Shown: positions 1 through 4,779 of the stretch, piece by piece
Position numbering within the stretch: position 1 is the stretch's first letter
Layout of the letters: each line of letters opens with the position of its first letter
From: CAZTAK01 sp964611585
GTDB lineage: Bacteria > Pseudomonadota > Alphaproteobacteria > SHVP01
Assembly: GCA_964611585.1 (NCBI GenBank)
Contig: CAZTAK010000072.1
Coordinates: forward strand, 1 to 11,166
Direction of reading: 5' to 3'
Length of the DNA: 11,166 bases
Position numbers and translations under genes: made by a program
The notes under the pieces: model-generated
Told to the model about the DNA's origin: nothing
The model's input: only the letters and a program-made list of their open reading frames with translations
Databases searched by the model: none

Positions 1-134
1 ATTTGATTAGGGTTGTTGTGTGCAATGGCATTCCGAACAATTTGGGCATCGAACTTTCCGACGCGCCGTACCTTCTGTGTCACTCGAACCAGCTTCTCCA
101 CCGGCTCTTTCGAACTCATCGATTTCTGGCTCAT
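1..134 (-). CDS. Possible N-terminal part of an unknown protein, cut by the left edge
   Basis: An open minus-strand frame starts at the ATG read from 134 and continues without a stop to the window edge (44 codons seen). The translation begins MSQKSMSSKEPVEKL and contains VRRVGKFDAQIVRNAIAHNN. It is charged, with no signal peptide or membrane segment in the visible part. I do not recognise the family. No clear Shine-Dalgarno sequence precedes this ATG; the nearest purine-rich stretch (GGGAGG on the minus strand) is about 40 bases upstream, so the start is uncertain. The competing plus-strand frame (13-234) has a less protein-like composition. Whether this is a gene depends on the sequence to the left, which is not available. 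Confidence 0.33.
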   Translation of the reverse strand, partial: MSQKSMSSKEPVEKLVRVTQKVRRVGKFDAQIVRNAIAHNNPNQ

Positions 135-262
135 CGTAGTGACCGAAGGGAACGAAGATGAGGCAGAAATCCTCCCTTATGAAAACACCTCAATATGTCC
201 CAAGGGCGTTGATGTCAGACACTATTGGGAGTAGAGCAGACATCCTTGAAGGCCTCGCTGAG

Positions 263-286
263 GTCCGCTCTTAGCCACAAGCGGAC
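263..286. repeat. Inverted repeat GTCCGCT-N10-AGCGGAC, copy upstream of can
   Basis: GTCCGCT (263-269) and AGCGGAC (280-286) form a perfect 7-bp inverted repeat around a 10-base loop. The same arms recur around an 11-base loop at 1120-1144, downstream of the carbonic anhydrase gene, and an extra AGCGGAC lies at 1091-1097. Repeated arms with different loops suggest an interspersed palindromic element rather than a chance hairpin. No T-run follows, so it is not an obvious terminator. Confidence 0.5.
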
Positions 287-313
287 TTGGCATTACTCTG
301 CGGGACCGTAATG

Positions 314-344
314 TTGACCCGACGCGACCGCCTCTGGCTTATTA
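314..344 (+). promoter_or_regulatory. Possible sigma-70-type promoter of can
   Basis: TTGACC (314-319) resembles a -35 element. TTATTA (339-344), or CTTATT one base earlier, could be the -10 element, with an 18-19 base spacer. The predicted start would fall about 25 bases before the can ATG, inside or next to the hairpin at 346-363. The spacer is longer than ideal and the -10 is poor, so this is only a candidate. Confidence 0.22.
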
Positions 345-345
345 G

Positions 346-367
346 CTCGCAACGATTTGCGAGAGGA
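346..367 (+). promoter_or_regulatory. Hairpin abutting the ribosome binding site of can
   Basis: CTCGCAA (346-352) and TTGCGAG (357-363) form a perfect 7-bp stem with a 4-base CGAT loop. The right arm runs into the Shine-Dalgarno sequence AGAGGA (362-367), which sits 8 bases before the ATG at 376. If folded in the mRNA, the stem would cover the first bases of the ribosome binding site. The hairpin is seen directly; any regulatory role is inference. Confidence 0.4.
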
Positions 368-375
368 CGGCGCCC

Positions 376-996
376 ATGCTGGATCATCTGAAGACAAACA
401 ACCGCGCCTGGGCGGAGCGGATGGAGTCCGCCAATGCAGACTTTTTCAAGCGGCTCGAACAACAGCAGGCCCCAATCTATCTTTGGATTGGCTGTTCCGA
501 TAGCCGAGTGCCCGCCAATGAGATCGTTGGCCTCGGCCCCGGAGAACTTTTCGTGCATCGAAATGTTGCCAACCTCGCGCCTCCACAGGACGTCAATTAC
601 CTCTCGGTGCTGCAATTCGCGATCGACATGCTTAAGGTGAAGCACATAATGGTGGTAGGGCACTACGGGTGTGGTGGCGTAGCGGCAGCGGTAGCCGGAA
701 AGAGGCGAGGTCTCGTGGACCACTGGCTACATCCAATTCGCGAGATCCGCGATAAGAACCGTGACGAACTTGAACGGATAGCCAACGACACTGCCCGCCT
801 CAACCGTTTGTGCGAACTCAACGTTATCCAACAAGTGAGTAACATCGCCTCCGATATCTTTGTTCAAGAGGCTTGGGCTCGCGGCCAAATGCTTTGCGTT
901 CACGGCTGGATCTATTCCTTGGGCAACGGCCTGGTGACAGACCTCGACGTGACGGTGGGCCAACCAAACGAGATTGGTCGCCTGGGGTCATCCTAG
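376..996 (+). CDS. can: Beta-class carbonic anhydrase
   Basis: This 206-residue cytoplasmic enzyme should interconvert CO2 and bicarbonate, supplying bicarbonate to carboxylases and balancing pH. The beta-class signature is complete: CSDSR at 40-44 gives the zinc ligand Cys40 and the Asp42-Arg44 dyad, and HYGCGG at 96-101 gives His96 and Cys99. HRNVAN (61-66) and the late HGWIYSLGNGLVTDLDV segment are also typical of the family. Length is close to the usual 200-220 residues and to E. coli Can, so it looks intact. The ATG is supported by AGAGGA 8 bases upstream. The gene stands alone between non-coding stretches. Its codon use (many AAC/AAT, TTT, GTT and ATA codons) is less GC-biased than genes to the right, and copies of one inverted repeat flank it, which hints at a different history from its neighbours. 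The family assignment is secure; lateral origin is only a suggestion. Confidence 0.95.
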   Translation: MLDHLKTNNRAWAERMESANADFFKRLEQQQAPIYLWIGCSDSRVPANEIVGLGPGELFVHRNVANLAPPQDVNYLSVLQFAIDMLKVKHIMVVGHYGCGGVAAAVAGKRRGLVDHWLHPIREIRDKNRDELERIANDTARLNRLCELNVIQQVSNIASDIFVQEAWARGQMLCVHGWIYSLGNGLVTDLDVTVGQPNEIGRLGSS

Positions 997-1090
997 GTTT
1001 TCCACCGCGAAAGTGGTTTCCAGCAACGGGCTCTTGGTTGCCCGCCCTAGCGGCCGACCGGCAATGCCATTATGTCCGACATGGGTCAAT

Positions 1091-1144
1091 AGCGGACCGA
1101 ACGACAAAAGACACCCGACGTCCGCTTTCTGGGGTACAGCGGAC
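1091..1144. repeat. AGCGGAC half-site plus GTCCGCT-N11-AGCGGAC inverted repeat downstream of can
   Basis: GTCCGCT (1120-1126) and AGCGGAC (1138-1144) make a perfect 7-bp stem around an 11-base loop. Another AGCGGAC lies at 1091-1097, followed by C as in the main copy. The arms equal those at 263-286 on the other side of can. The rest of the gap 997-1236 holds no credible gene and no other structure I can support. Confidence 0.5.
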
Positions 1145-1236
1145 CTTACGCGGCGACGCGGCCCGCCGTCCTGTAACCCGCTGGTAACCACGGGGCTTCT
1201 GTTGACCTTGGAGGCCAATCCTTGGCCCACCCGTAA

Positions 1237-1263
1237 GAAAAGGCCCGCTGGATTCGGGGGCCT
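1237..1263 (-). terminator. Rho-independent terminator of the tRNA-Gly gene
   Basis: On the minus strand AGGCCC (1263-1258) pairs with GGGCCT (1246-1241) across an 11-base loop, and the stem runs straight into TTTTCTT. It begins 13 bases after the encoded CCA of the tRNA. Stem, position and T-run all fit an intrinsic terminator for the tRNA transcript. Confidence 0.65.
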
Positions 1264-1276
1264 CAGGCAGGAAAAA

Positions 1277-1351
1277 TGGAGCGGGCGAGCAGATTCGAAC
1301 TGCCGACTTCAACCTTGGCAAGGTTGCGCCCTACCCCTGAGCTACGCCCGC
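1277..1351 (-). tRNA. tRNA-Gly (anticodon GCC)
   Basis: Read on the minus strand, the 75 bases fold as a complete cloverleaf. The acceptor stem is GCGGGCG paired with CGCCCGC; the D-arm GCTC pairs with GGGC; the anticodon stem CAACC/GGTTG encloses TTGCCAA, giving anticodon GCC; the T-arm GGCAG/CTGCT encloses TTCGAAT. A T discriminator base and a genomically encoded CCA end the gene. It decodes GGC and GGU glycine codons. It stands alone with its own promoter and terminator, so it is probably a single-gene transcript. Confidence 0.97.
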
Positions 1352-1364
1352 GTAAGACCCGCCC

Positions 1365-1392
1365 ATTTAAGCGATAGCGCGGGGCTTGGCAA
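1365..1392 (-). promoter_or_regulatory. Promoter of the tRNA-Gly gene
   Basis: On the minus strand TTGCCA (1392-1387) and TTAAAT (1370-1365) are separated by 16 bases, a good match to housekeeping promoters of alphaproteobacteria. The -10 ends 13 bases before the first base of the tRNA, so the primary transcript would carry a leader of only about 6-7 bases, normal for a tRNA gene. Confidence 0.5.
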
Positions 1393-1423
1393 GCTGGGCG
1401 CGGCACCGCACCGGATGCGCGAA

Positions 1424-1439
1424 TGGCGCTAAAGCGCCA
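1424..1439. repeat. 16-bp near-perfect palindrome between the tRNA-Gly gene and the ProX-like gene
   Basis: TGGCGCT-AA-AGCGCCA is a perfect inverted repeat with 7-bp arms and a 2-base centre. It lies about 30 bases upstream of the tRNA -35 element and about 115 bases before the plus-strand deacylase start. The tight dyad looks more like a protein binding site than an RNA hairpin, although a 6-bp stem with a TAAA loop is possible. No regulator is assigned. Confidence 0.4.
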
Positions 1440-1555
1440 GCACCCGCACCCGGCGGGTTTCGGCTATGCTGGGCCGGCTAGCCGCCACCACACGCCCCTG
1501 AACGCCCGCGACTTCGCCGCCCAGCCCCTATCCGCCCCGCCTCATCCCACCGATC

Positions 1556-2065
1556 ATGCCCGACCGCTCTGCCCCCGCTACCGAACAGGTCCTACTCGCG
1601 CGCCTCGCCAGCCTCGAAATCCCGGTCACGACACACCGCCACGCGGCCGTACACACGGTCGAGGAAAACCGTGCGCTCCGCGGCAACTTGCCGGGCGGCC
1701 ACTGTAAGTCGTTGTTCTTCAAGGATAAGAAGAGCGCGCTGTGGCTGGTGGTGACGCTCGAGGACCGGGTGCTAGACCTCAAGGCACTGCCGAAGTTCAT
1801 CGGTTCGGCGCGGCTCAGTTTCGGGAAACCCGAGCTGTTACTAGAGGCCCTCGGCGTCGCCCCCGGGGCGGTGACGCCGTTTGCGGTCCTCAACGACCCG
1901 CAGGCCCGCATCGCTGTGGTGCTCGACCGGTTGATGCTCGATCACGATCCGCTCAACTATCACCCGCTTCATAACGAGGCGACGACGGCGATCTCGCCCG
2001 CGGGTCTGTTGGCGTTCTTGCACGCCTGCGGCCACGAGCCGGCTATCCTCGATCTCGGCGCCTAG
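1556..2065 (+). CDS. YbaK/ProX-type Ala-tRNA(Pro) deacylase (prolyl-tRNA editing protein)
   Basis: This 169-residue free-standing editing domain probably hydrolyses tRNA(Pro) mischarged with alanine (ProXp-ala/PrdX group), correcting prolyl-tRNA synthetase errors in the cytoplasm. Family features seen are the early HAAVHTVEE segment (29-37), CKSLFFKDKK with the conserved lysine at 51, GAVTPFAVLND (104-114) and HPLHNEATTAIS near 136-147, in the normal order; length is normal. The usual Lys-Asn-Leu motif reads Lys-Ser-Leu here. The ATG at 1556 has no recognisable Shine-Dalgarno sequence, being preceded by a pyrimidine-rich CGCCTCATCCCACCGATC run, but the conserved N-terminal segment leaves little room for a later start. 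A position just before a thioredoxin-TPR gene is, as I recall, common in alphaproteobacteria. Substrate specificity (Ala against Cys) is inferred from the family group, not shown. Confidence 0.9.
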   Translation: MPDRSAPATEQVLLARLASLEIPVTTHRHAAVHTVEENRALRGNLPGGHCKSLFFKDKKSALWLVVTLEDRVLDLKALPKFIGSARLSFGKPELLLEALGVAPGAVTPFAVLNDPQARIAVVLDRLMLDHDPLNYHPLHNEATTAISPAGLLAFLHACGHEPAILDLGA

Positions 2066-2067
2066 CG

Positions 2068-2098
2068 GTTCAATTGCGGCCGTTGGTGCGGATTGAAC
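2068..2098 (+). terminator. Hairpin just after the ProX-like gene, possibly a weak terminator
   Basis: GTTCAAT (2068-2074) and ATTGAAC (2092-2098) form a perfect 7-bp stem around a 17-base GC-rich loop, 3 bases after the stop codon. There is no T-run, so intrinsic termination is doubtful; an mRNA 3'-end stabiliser is equally possible. Confidence 0.3.
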
Positions 2099-2166
2099 TG
2101 GGCCGAATGTCGAAATGATTCGAAGCTGGACCAAGGAATGACCTGGTGGTGCGGGCTGCCATTGGC

Positions 2167-2196
2167 GGATTGAAATGTGAGGGATTGAATTGTCAG
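2167..2196 (+). repeat. Tandem 15-bp direct repeat in the leader region of cnoX
   Basis: GGATTGAAATGTGAG (2167-2181) is followed immediately by GGATTGAATTGTCAG (2182-2196), matching at 13 of 15 positions. A third GGATTGAA occurs at 2090-2097. Direct repeats with a period near one and a half helical turns could be regulator sites or simple slippage. The gap 2066-2404 that contains them holds no gene I can support. Confidence 0.5.
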
Positions 2197-2283
2197 AATC
2201 GTGTGACCAGCGGCACGAAAGCGCCGTGTGGCGTTGGTTCGTGGGCCGCGCTAAAGTGCCACGGACGGGCCGCCCGACCGGCC

Positions 2284-2332
2284 CCTTAGCGCCCCATATC
2301 CCTTTGCGCCCATGTTCCTTAGCGCCCATGTT
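2284..2332 (+). repeat. Three tandem 16-17 bp repeats upstream of cnoX
   Basis: CCTTAGCGCCCCATATC (2284-2300), CCTTTGCGCCCATGTT (2301-2316) and CCTTAGCGCCCATGTT (2317-2332) follow each other directly; the last two differ at one position. They end 72 bases before the cnoX ATG, so they lie either in its promoter or in its 5' leader. Confidence 0.6.
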
Positions 2333-2404
2333 TATGAGCCGCGTCCCTACGGCGGGCCGGAGACGGCACCAACGGGGAAACCAACAGGCATTGGATCCAA
2401 GTTG

Positions 2405-3310
2405 ATGGAACAAATTATCGGTGACGGCGTGGCCGCGGCGGCCAACCTGATCAAGGACAGCAACACCAAGAACTTCATGGCCGACGTGATCGAGGTCTCG
2501 AAGGAGACGCCGGTCTTGGTCGATTTTTGGGCGCCTTGGTGCGGCCCCTGCAAACAACTGACGCCAACGCTGGAAAAAATCGTCACAGCGGCGGCCGGCG
2601 CCATCAAGTTGGTCAAGGTCAATATCGACGAGAGCCCCGAACTCGCGCAGCAGCTGCGCATCGAGTCGATCCCCGCGGTTTTTGCCTTCAAGGACGGCCA
2701 GCCGGTCGATGCGTTCATGGGGGCGCTACCGGAAAGCCAGATCAAGTCGTTCATCGAACGCTTCGCCGGCCCGGTCGGGCCTTCGGCGGTGGAAGTCGCG
2801 CTCGATGCCGCCCGGGCGGCGGCCGAGAGCGGCGATCACGGCGCCGCGGCCAACATCTACAGCGAAATCCTGCAACAGGCGCCGGATGATCCGACTGCTC
2901 TCGGCGGTCTCACGCGGGCGCTGGTGGCGGCGGGTGAGCTCGACCGGGCCGAGGAAACGCTCGCCCTGGTGCCGCTAGCGCACAACGATCATGCCGACGT
3001 TGCCGCCGCGCGCTCGGCCCTGGCGCTGGCCCGCGAATCGGGCGAGGCCGGCGACGTCGTCGAACTAAAGGCGCAGGTCGAGGCCAAACCGGCCGACCAC
3101 CAGACGCGTTTCGACTACGGCATGGCACTCTTCGCCGCCGGCCAGCCGGAACCCGCGATCGATGAATTTCTCGAGATCGTCCGCCGCGATGCCAAATGGA
3201 ACGAAGGCGCCGCACGCAAACAAATCCTCAAGGTGTTCGAGGCGCTGGGCCCCACCCACGAGCTGACGGTGGCGGGCCGCAGGCGATTGTCGAGCCTTCT
3301 ATTCTCGTAA
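2405..3310 (+). CDS. cnoX: Thioredoxin-TPR protein of the CnoX/YbbN family (redox co-chaperone)
   Basis: The 301-residue product joins a thioredoxin fold (about 20-125) to helical TPR-like repeats (about 130-300), the layout of CnoX/YbbN, which holds unfolding clients and hands them to chaperones such as GroEL. The thioredoxin part has FWAPWCGPC with both cysteines (46 and 49) and the cis-proline Pro90 in ESIPAVFAF. It should therefore be redox-active, unlike E. coli CnoX, which lacks the CxxC pair. The C-terminal half is rich in Ala, Glu and Leu with TPR-like spacing (for example AANIYSEIL and RFDYGMALFAAGQPEPAIDEF). I chose ATG 2405 because it begins the usual MEQIIGDG N-terminus; the upstream in-frame start at 2312 would add a proline-rich tail encoded by the tandem repeats. 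No strong Shine-Dalgarno is visible. The stop overlaps the next start, suggesting translational coupling. Confidence 0.9.
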   Translation: MEQIIGDGVAAAANLIKDSNTKNFMADVIEVSKETPVLVDFWAPWCGPCKQLTPTLEKIVTAAAGAIKLVKVNIDESPELAQQLRIESIPAVFAFKDGQPVDAFMGALPESQIKSFIERFAGPVGPSAVEVALDAARAAAESGDHGAAANIYSEILQQAPDDPTALGGLTRALVAAGELDRAEETLALVPLAHNDHADVAAARSALALARESGEAGDVVELKAQVEAKPADHQTRFDYGMALFAAGQPEPAIDEFLEIVRRDAKWNEGAARKQILKVFEALGPTHELTVAGRRRLSSLLFS

Positions 3311-3969
3311 TGGAAATATCGGACGACAGCGGCTTTTCCGACCTGCCCCGGGTGATCCCGGTGTTTTCGCTGACGGGCGCGCTGTTGCTGCCGGGCGGCA
3401 ACCTGCCGCTTCACCTGTTCGAGCCGCGCTATCGCGAGATGGTGCGCGACGCCCTCGCGTCGAACCGCATGATCGGCATGATCCAGCCGCGCAATCCCGA
3501 TACCCAGACCCACGAGCCCGACCTCTACGATATCGGCTGTGTCGGCAAGATCGCGGCGTTCCGCGAAACCGACGACGGGCGGTTCTATATTTCGCTGCGC
3601 GGGCAGTGCCGCTTTGCCGTCCTCGAAGAGGTTCCCAGCGACAAGCTCTACCGCACCGTTTTGGTGAACTTTGCCGACTACCGGGCCGACATGCTGCCAG
3701 CCGACGACGACGAATTTCTCGACCGCGACGTGTTCACTACCTCGCTACGCTCGTTCTTCGAACTGCACGAGGTCAACGTCGAATGGGAAACCGTGGAGCA
3801 GGTACCGGACGGGGCGCTGGTGCGCTCGCTGGCCATGACCTGCCCGTTCGAACCCAACGAAAAACAAGCGCTTCTAGAGGCGGGATCGGCCGCCGAGCGC
3901 GGCCGCATGGTCAGCTCGCTGATCGAGATGGCGTTGCGGCAACCCGGCGAGCGCCCCCAACTTCACTAG
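3310..3969 (+). CDS. LON substrate-binding-domain protein (no protease domain)
   Basis: The 219-residue protein is a free-standing Lon N-terminal domain: IPVFSLTGALLLPGGNLPLHLFEPRYREMV near 16-45, then the IGMIQPR and DIGCVGKIAAF segments and an IslRGqcRF strand. There is no AAA+ module and no Ser-Lys protease dyad, so it is not a Lon protease; the domain normally recognises protein substrates, and free-standing versions have no settled function. ATG 3310 overlaps the cnoX stop by one base (TAATG), the expected start for a coupled gene; the longer in-frame start at 3196 would lie inside cnoX. The stop TAG is part of the AGGAG ribosome binding site of the next gene. Pairing with a redox co-chaperone suggests, but does not prove, a proteostasis role. 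Confidence 0.9.
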   Translation: MEISDDSGFSDLPRVIPVFSLTGALLLPGGNLPLHLFEPRYREMVRDALASNRMIGMIQPRNPDTQTHEPDLYDIGCVGKIAAFRETDDGRFYISLRGQCRFAVLEEVPSDKLYRTVLVNFADYRADMLPADDDEFLDRDVFTTSLRSFFELHEVNVEWETVEQVPDGALVRSLAMTCPFEPNEKQALLEAGSAAERGRMVSSLIEMALRQPGERPQLH

Positions 3970-3979
3970 GAGACCGCCC

Positions 3980-4177
3980 ATGGCTGAAGGAATCGACGTC
4001 GACCCGAAACTACTGGAGATTCTAGTTTGTCCGCTCACCAAGAAGCCGCTCCGTTATGACCGCGAAGCGCAGGAACTGATCAGCGATGAGGCGGGACTGG
4101 CCTATCCGGTCCGCGATGGCATTCCCATCATGCTGGTGGACGAGGCGCGCCAACTGGATGACAAAGGCGGCGCCTAG
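3980..4177 (+). CDS. Trm112/UPF0434 (YcaR-like) small protein
   Basis: The 65-residue protein matches the Trm112-like family in length and in LLEILVCPLTKKPLRYD (11-27) followed by ISDEAGLAYPVRDGIPIMLVDEAR (36-59). Eukaryotic Trm112 activates methyltransferases acting on tRNA, rRNA and release factors; the bacterial short forms are poorly characterised. Only one cysteine, Cys17, is present: the second position of the usual Cys-Pro-x-Cys motif is Thr and no C-terminal cysteine pair exists, so zinc binding is unlikely. The start is well supported by AGGAG (3968-3972), which overlaps the stop codon of the LON-domain gene and lies 7 bases before the ATG. It probably shares an mRNA with the two genes before it. 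Confidence 0.9.
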   Translation: MAEGIDVDPKLLEILVCPLTKKPLRYDREAQELISDEAGLAYPVRDGIPIMLVDEARQLDDKGGA

Positions 4178-4210
4178 TGCTGGCATTTGAGGGCGCCATC
4201 TTCGCCGGCA

Positions 4211-4299
4211 CCTCGCTCACCCTTCGAGCGGCTCGGCATCCGGGCCGCCGATGCGCGCCCCTGGAGGGACTTTCATCCCGCGCTTGTCGAAGGACGAGG
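4211..4299. repeat. Imperfect inverted repeat resembling a degenerate REP-like element
   Basis: CCTCG...CCTTCGA...GCG (4211-4230) is mirrored by CGC...TCGAAGG..CGAGG (4281-4299), with small indels between the arms. The right arm CTTGTCGAAGGACGAGG resembles a short palindromic repeat often seen between genes in alphaproteobacterial genomes (from memory, not searched). It fills most of the gap 4178-4339 between the Trm112-like and DUF971 genes and may process or terminate the upstream transcript. Confidence 0.45.
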
Positions 4300-4339
4300 C
4301 GTGCTCACCTGAACTATGACTTCGCGCAAAGGTCCTTCG

Positions 4340-4705
4340 ATGTCCGCCGCGCCACCACGACTCACTGAAATTCGCGTCAAGACCGCGGAAAGTACGCTCG
4401 AAGTCGCTTTCGACAACGGGGCGAAGTTTTCGCTGCCGGCGGAATACCTTCGCATCGCAAGCCCTTCGGCCGAGGTGCAGGGTCATAGCCCGGACCAAAG
4501 AGTCACTGTCGGCGGGAAACGGCACGTCGGCATCGCCAGCGTCGAATCAATCGGCAACTACGCAATTCAGATCAACTCCGACGACGGCCACGATACCGGG
4601 CTTTTCACCTGGGCCTACCTCCACGAACTCGGGAGCGAACGCGACGTGCGCTGGGCGGACTACCTCGCCGCCCTCGACGAAAAGGGCCTCAGCCGCGATC
4701 CCTAG
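4340..4705 (+). CDS. DUF971 protein (gamma-butyrobetaine hydroxylase-like N-terminal domain)
   Basis: The 121-residue protein is a free-standing DUF971 (GBBH-like N-terminal) domain. Seen are LTEIRVKTAESTLEVAFDNG near 8-27, the family block FSLPAEYLRIASPSAEVQGH, a VTVGGKRHVGI segment, SIGNYAIQINSDDGHDTGLFTWAYLHELG, and a polar tail. In eukaryotic hydroxylases the related domain precedes the oxygenase; stand-alone bacterial copies have no firmly established role, though some occur near Fe-S assembly factors. The ATG at 4340 is preferred because AAAGG lies 8 bases upstream; the in-frame ATG at 4316 would add eight residues and has no such site. The gene is separated from the Trm112-like gene by a repeat-bearing gap and converges on the ubi gene 74 bases away. 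No Cys or His cluster suggesting its own metal site is visible. Confidence 0.85.
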   Translation: MSAAPPRLTEIRVKTAESTLEVAFDNGAKFSLPAEYLRIASPSAEVQGHSPDQRVTVGGKRHVGIASVESIGNYAIQINSDDGHDTGLFTWAYLHELGSERDVRWADYLAALDEKGLSRDP

Positions 4706-4779
4706 GAATTTTCAGGTTCGCCGCCCTCATTCGATGGGCACCGCCAAATCGATCGGCACTCCGTGTCCGAATTGAACCG

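Noticed and set aside
13..234. Plus-strand 73-codon frame at the left edge
   Set aside because: Composition is not protein-like and it lies antisense to a better minus-strand frame; no ribosome binding site.
974..1432. 152-codon plus-strand frame and similar frames over 870-1430
   Set aside because: They read through the antisense of the tRNA-Gly gene and its terminator, so coding is very unlikely.
1423..1707. 94-codon frame rich in Pro, Arg and His
   Set aside because: It overlaps the start of the deacylase gene in another frame and has typical GC-rich shadow composition.
2190..2405. 71-codon frame before cnoX
   Set aside because: It runs across both the repeat arrays and the cnoX start, lacks an ATG and a ribosome binding site, and its composition is non-coding.
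4177..4368. 63-codon frame overlapping the end of the Trm112-like gene
   Set aside because: It is made of the REP-like inverted repeat and Arg-rich sequence; no family resemblance.
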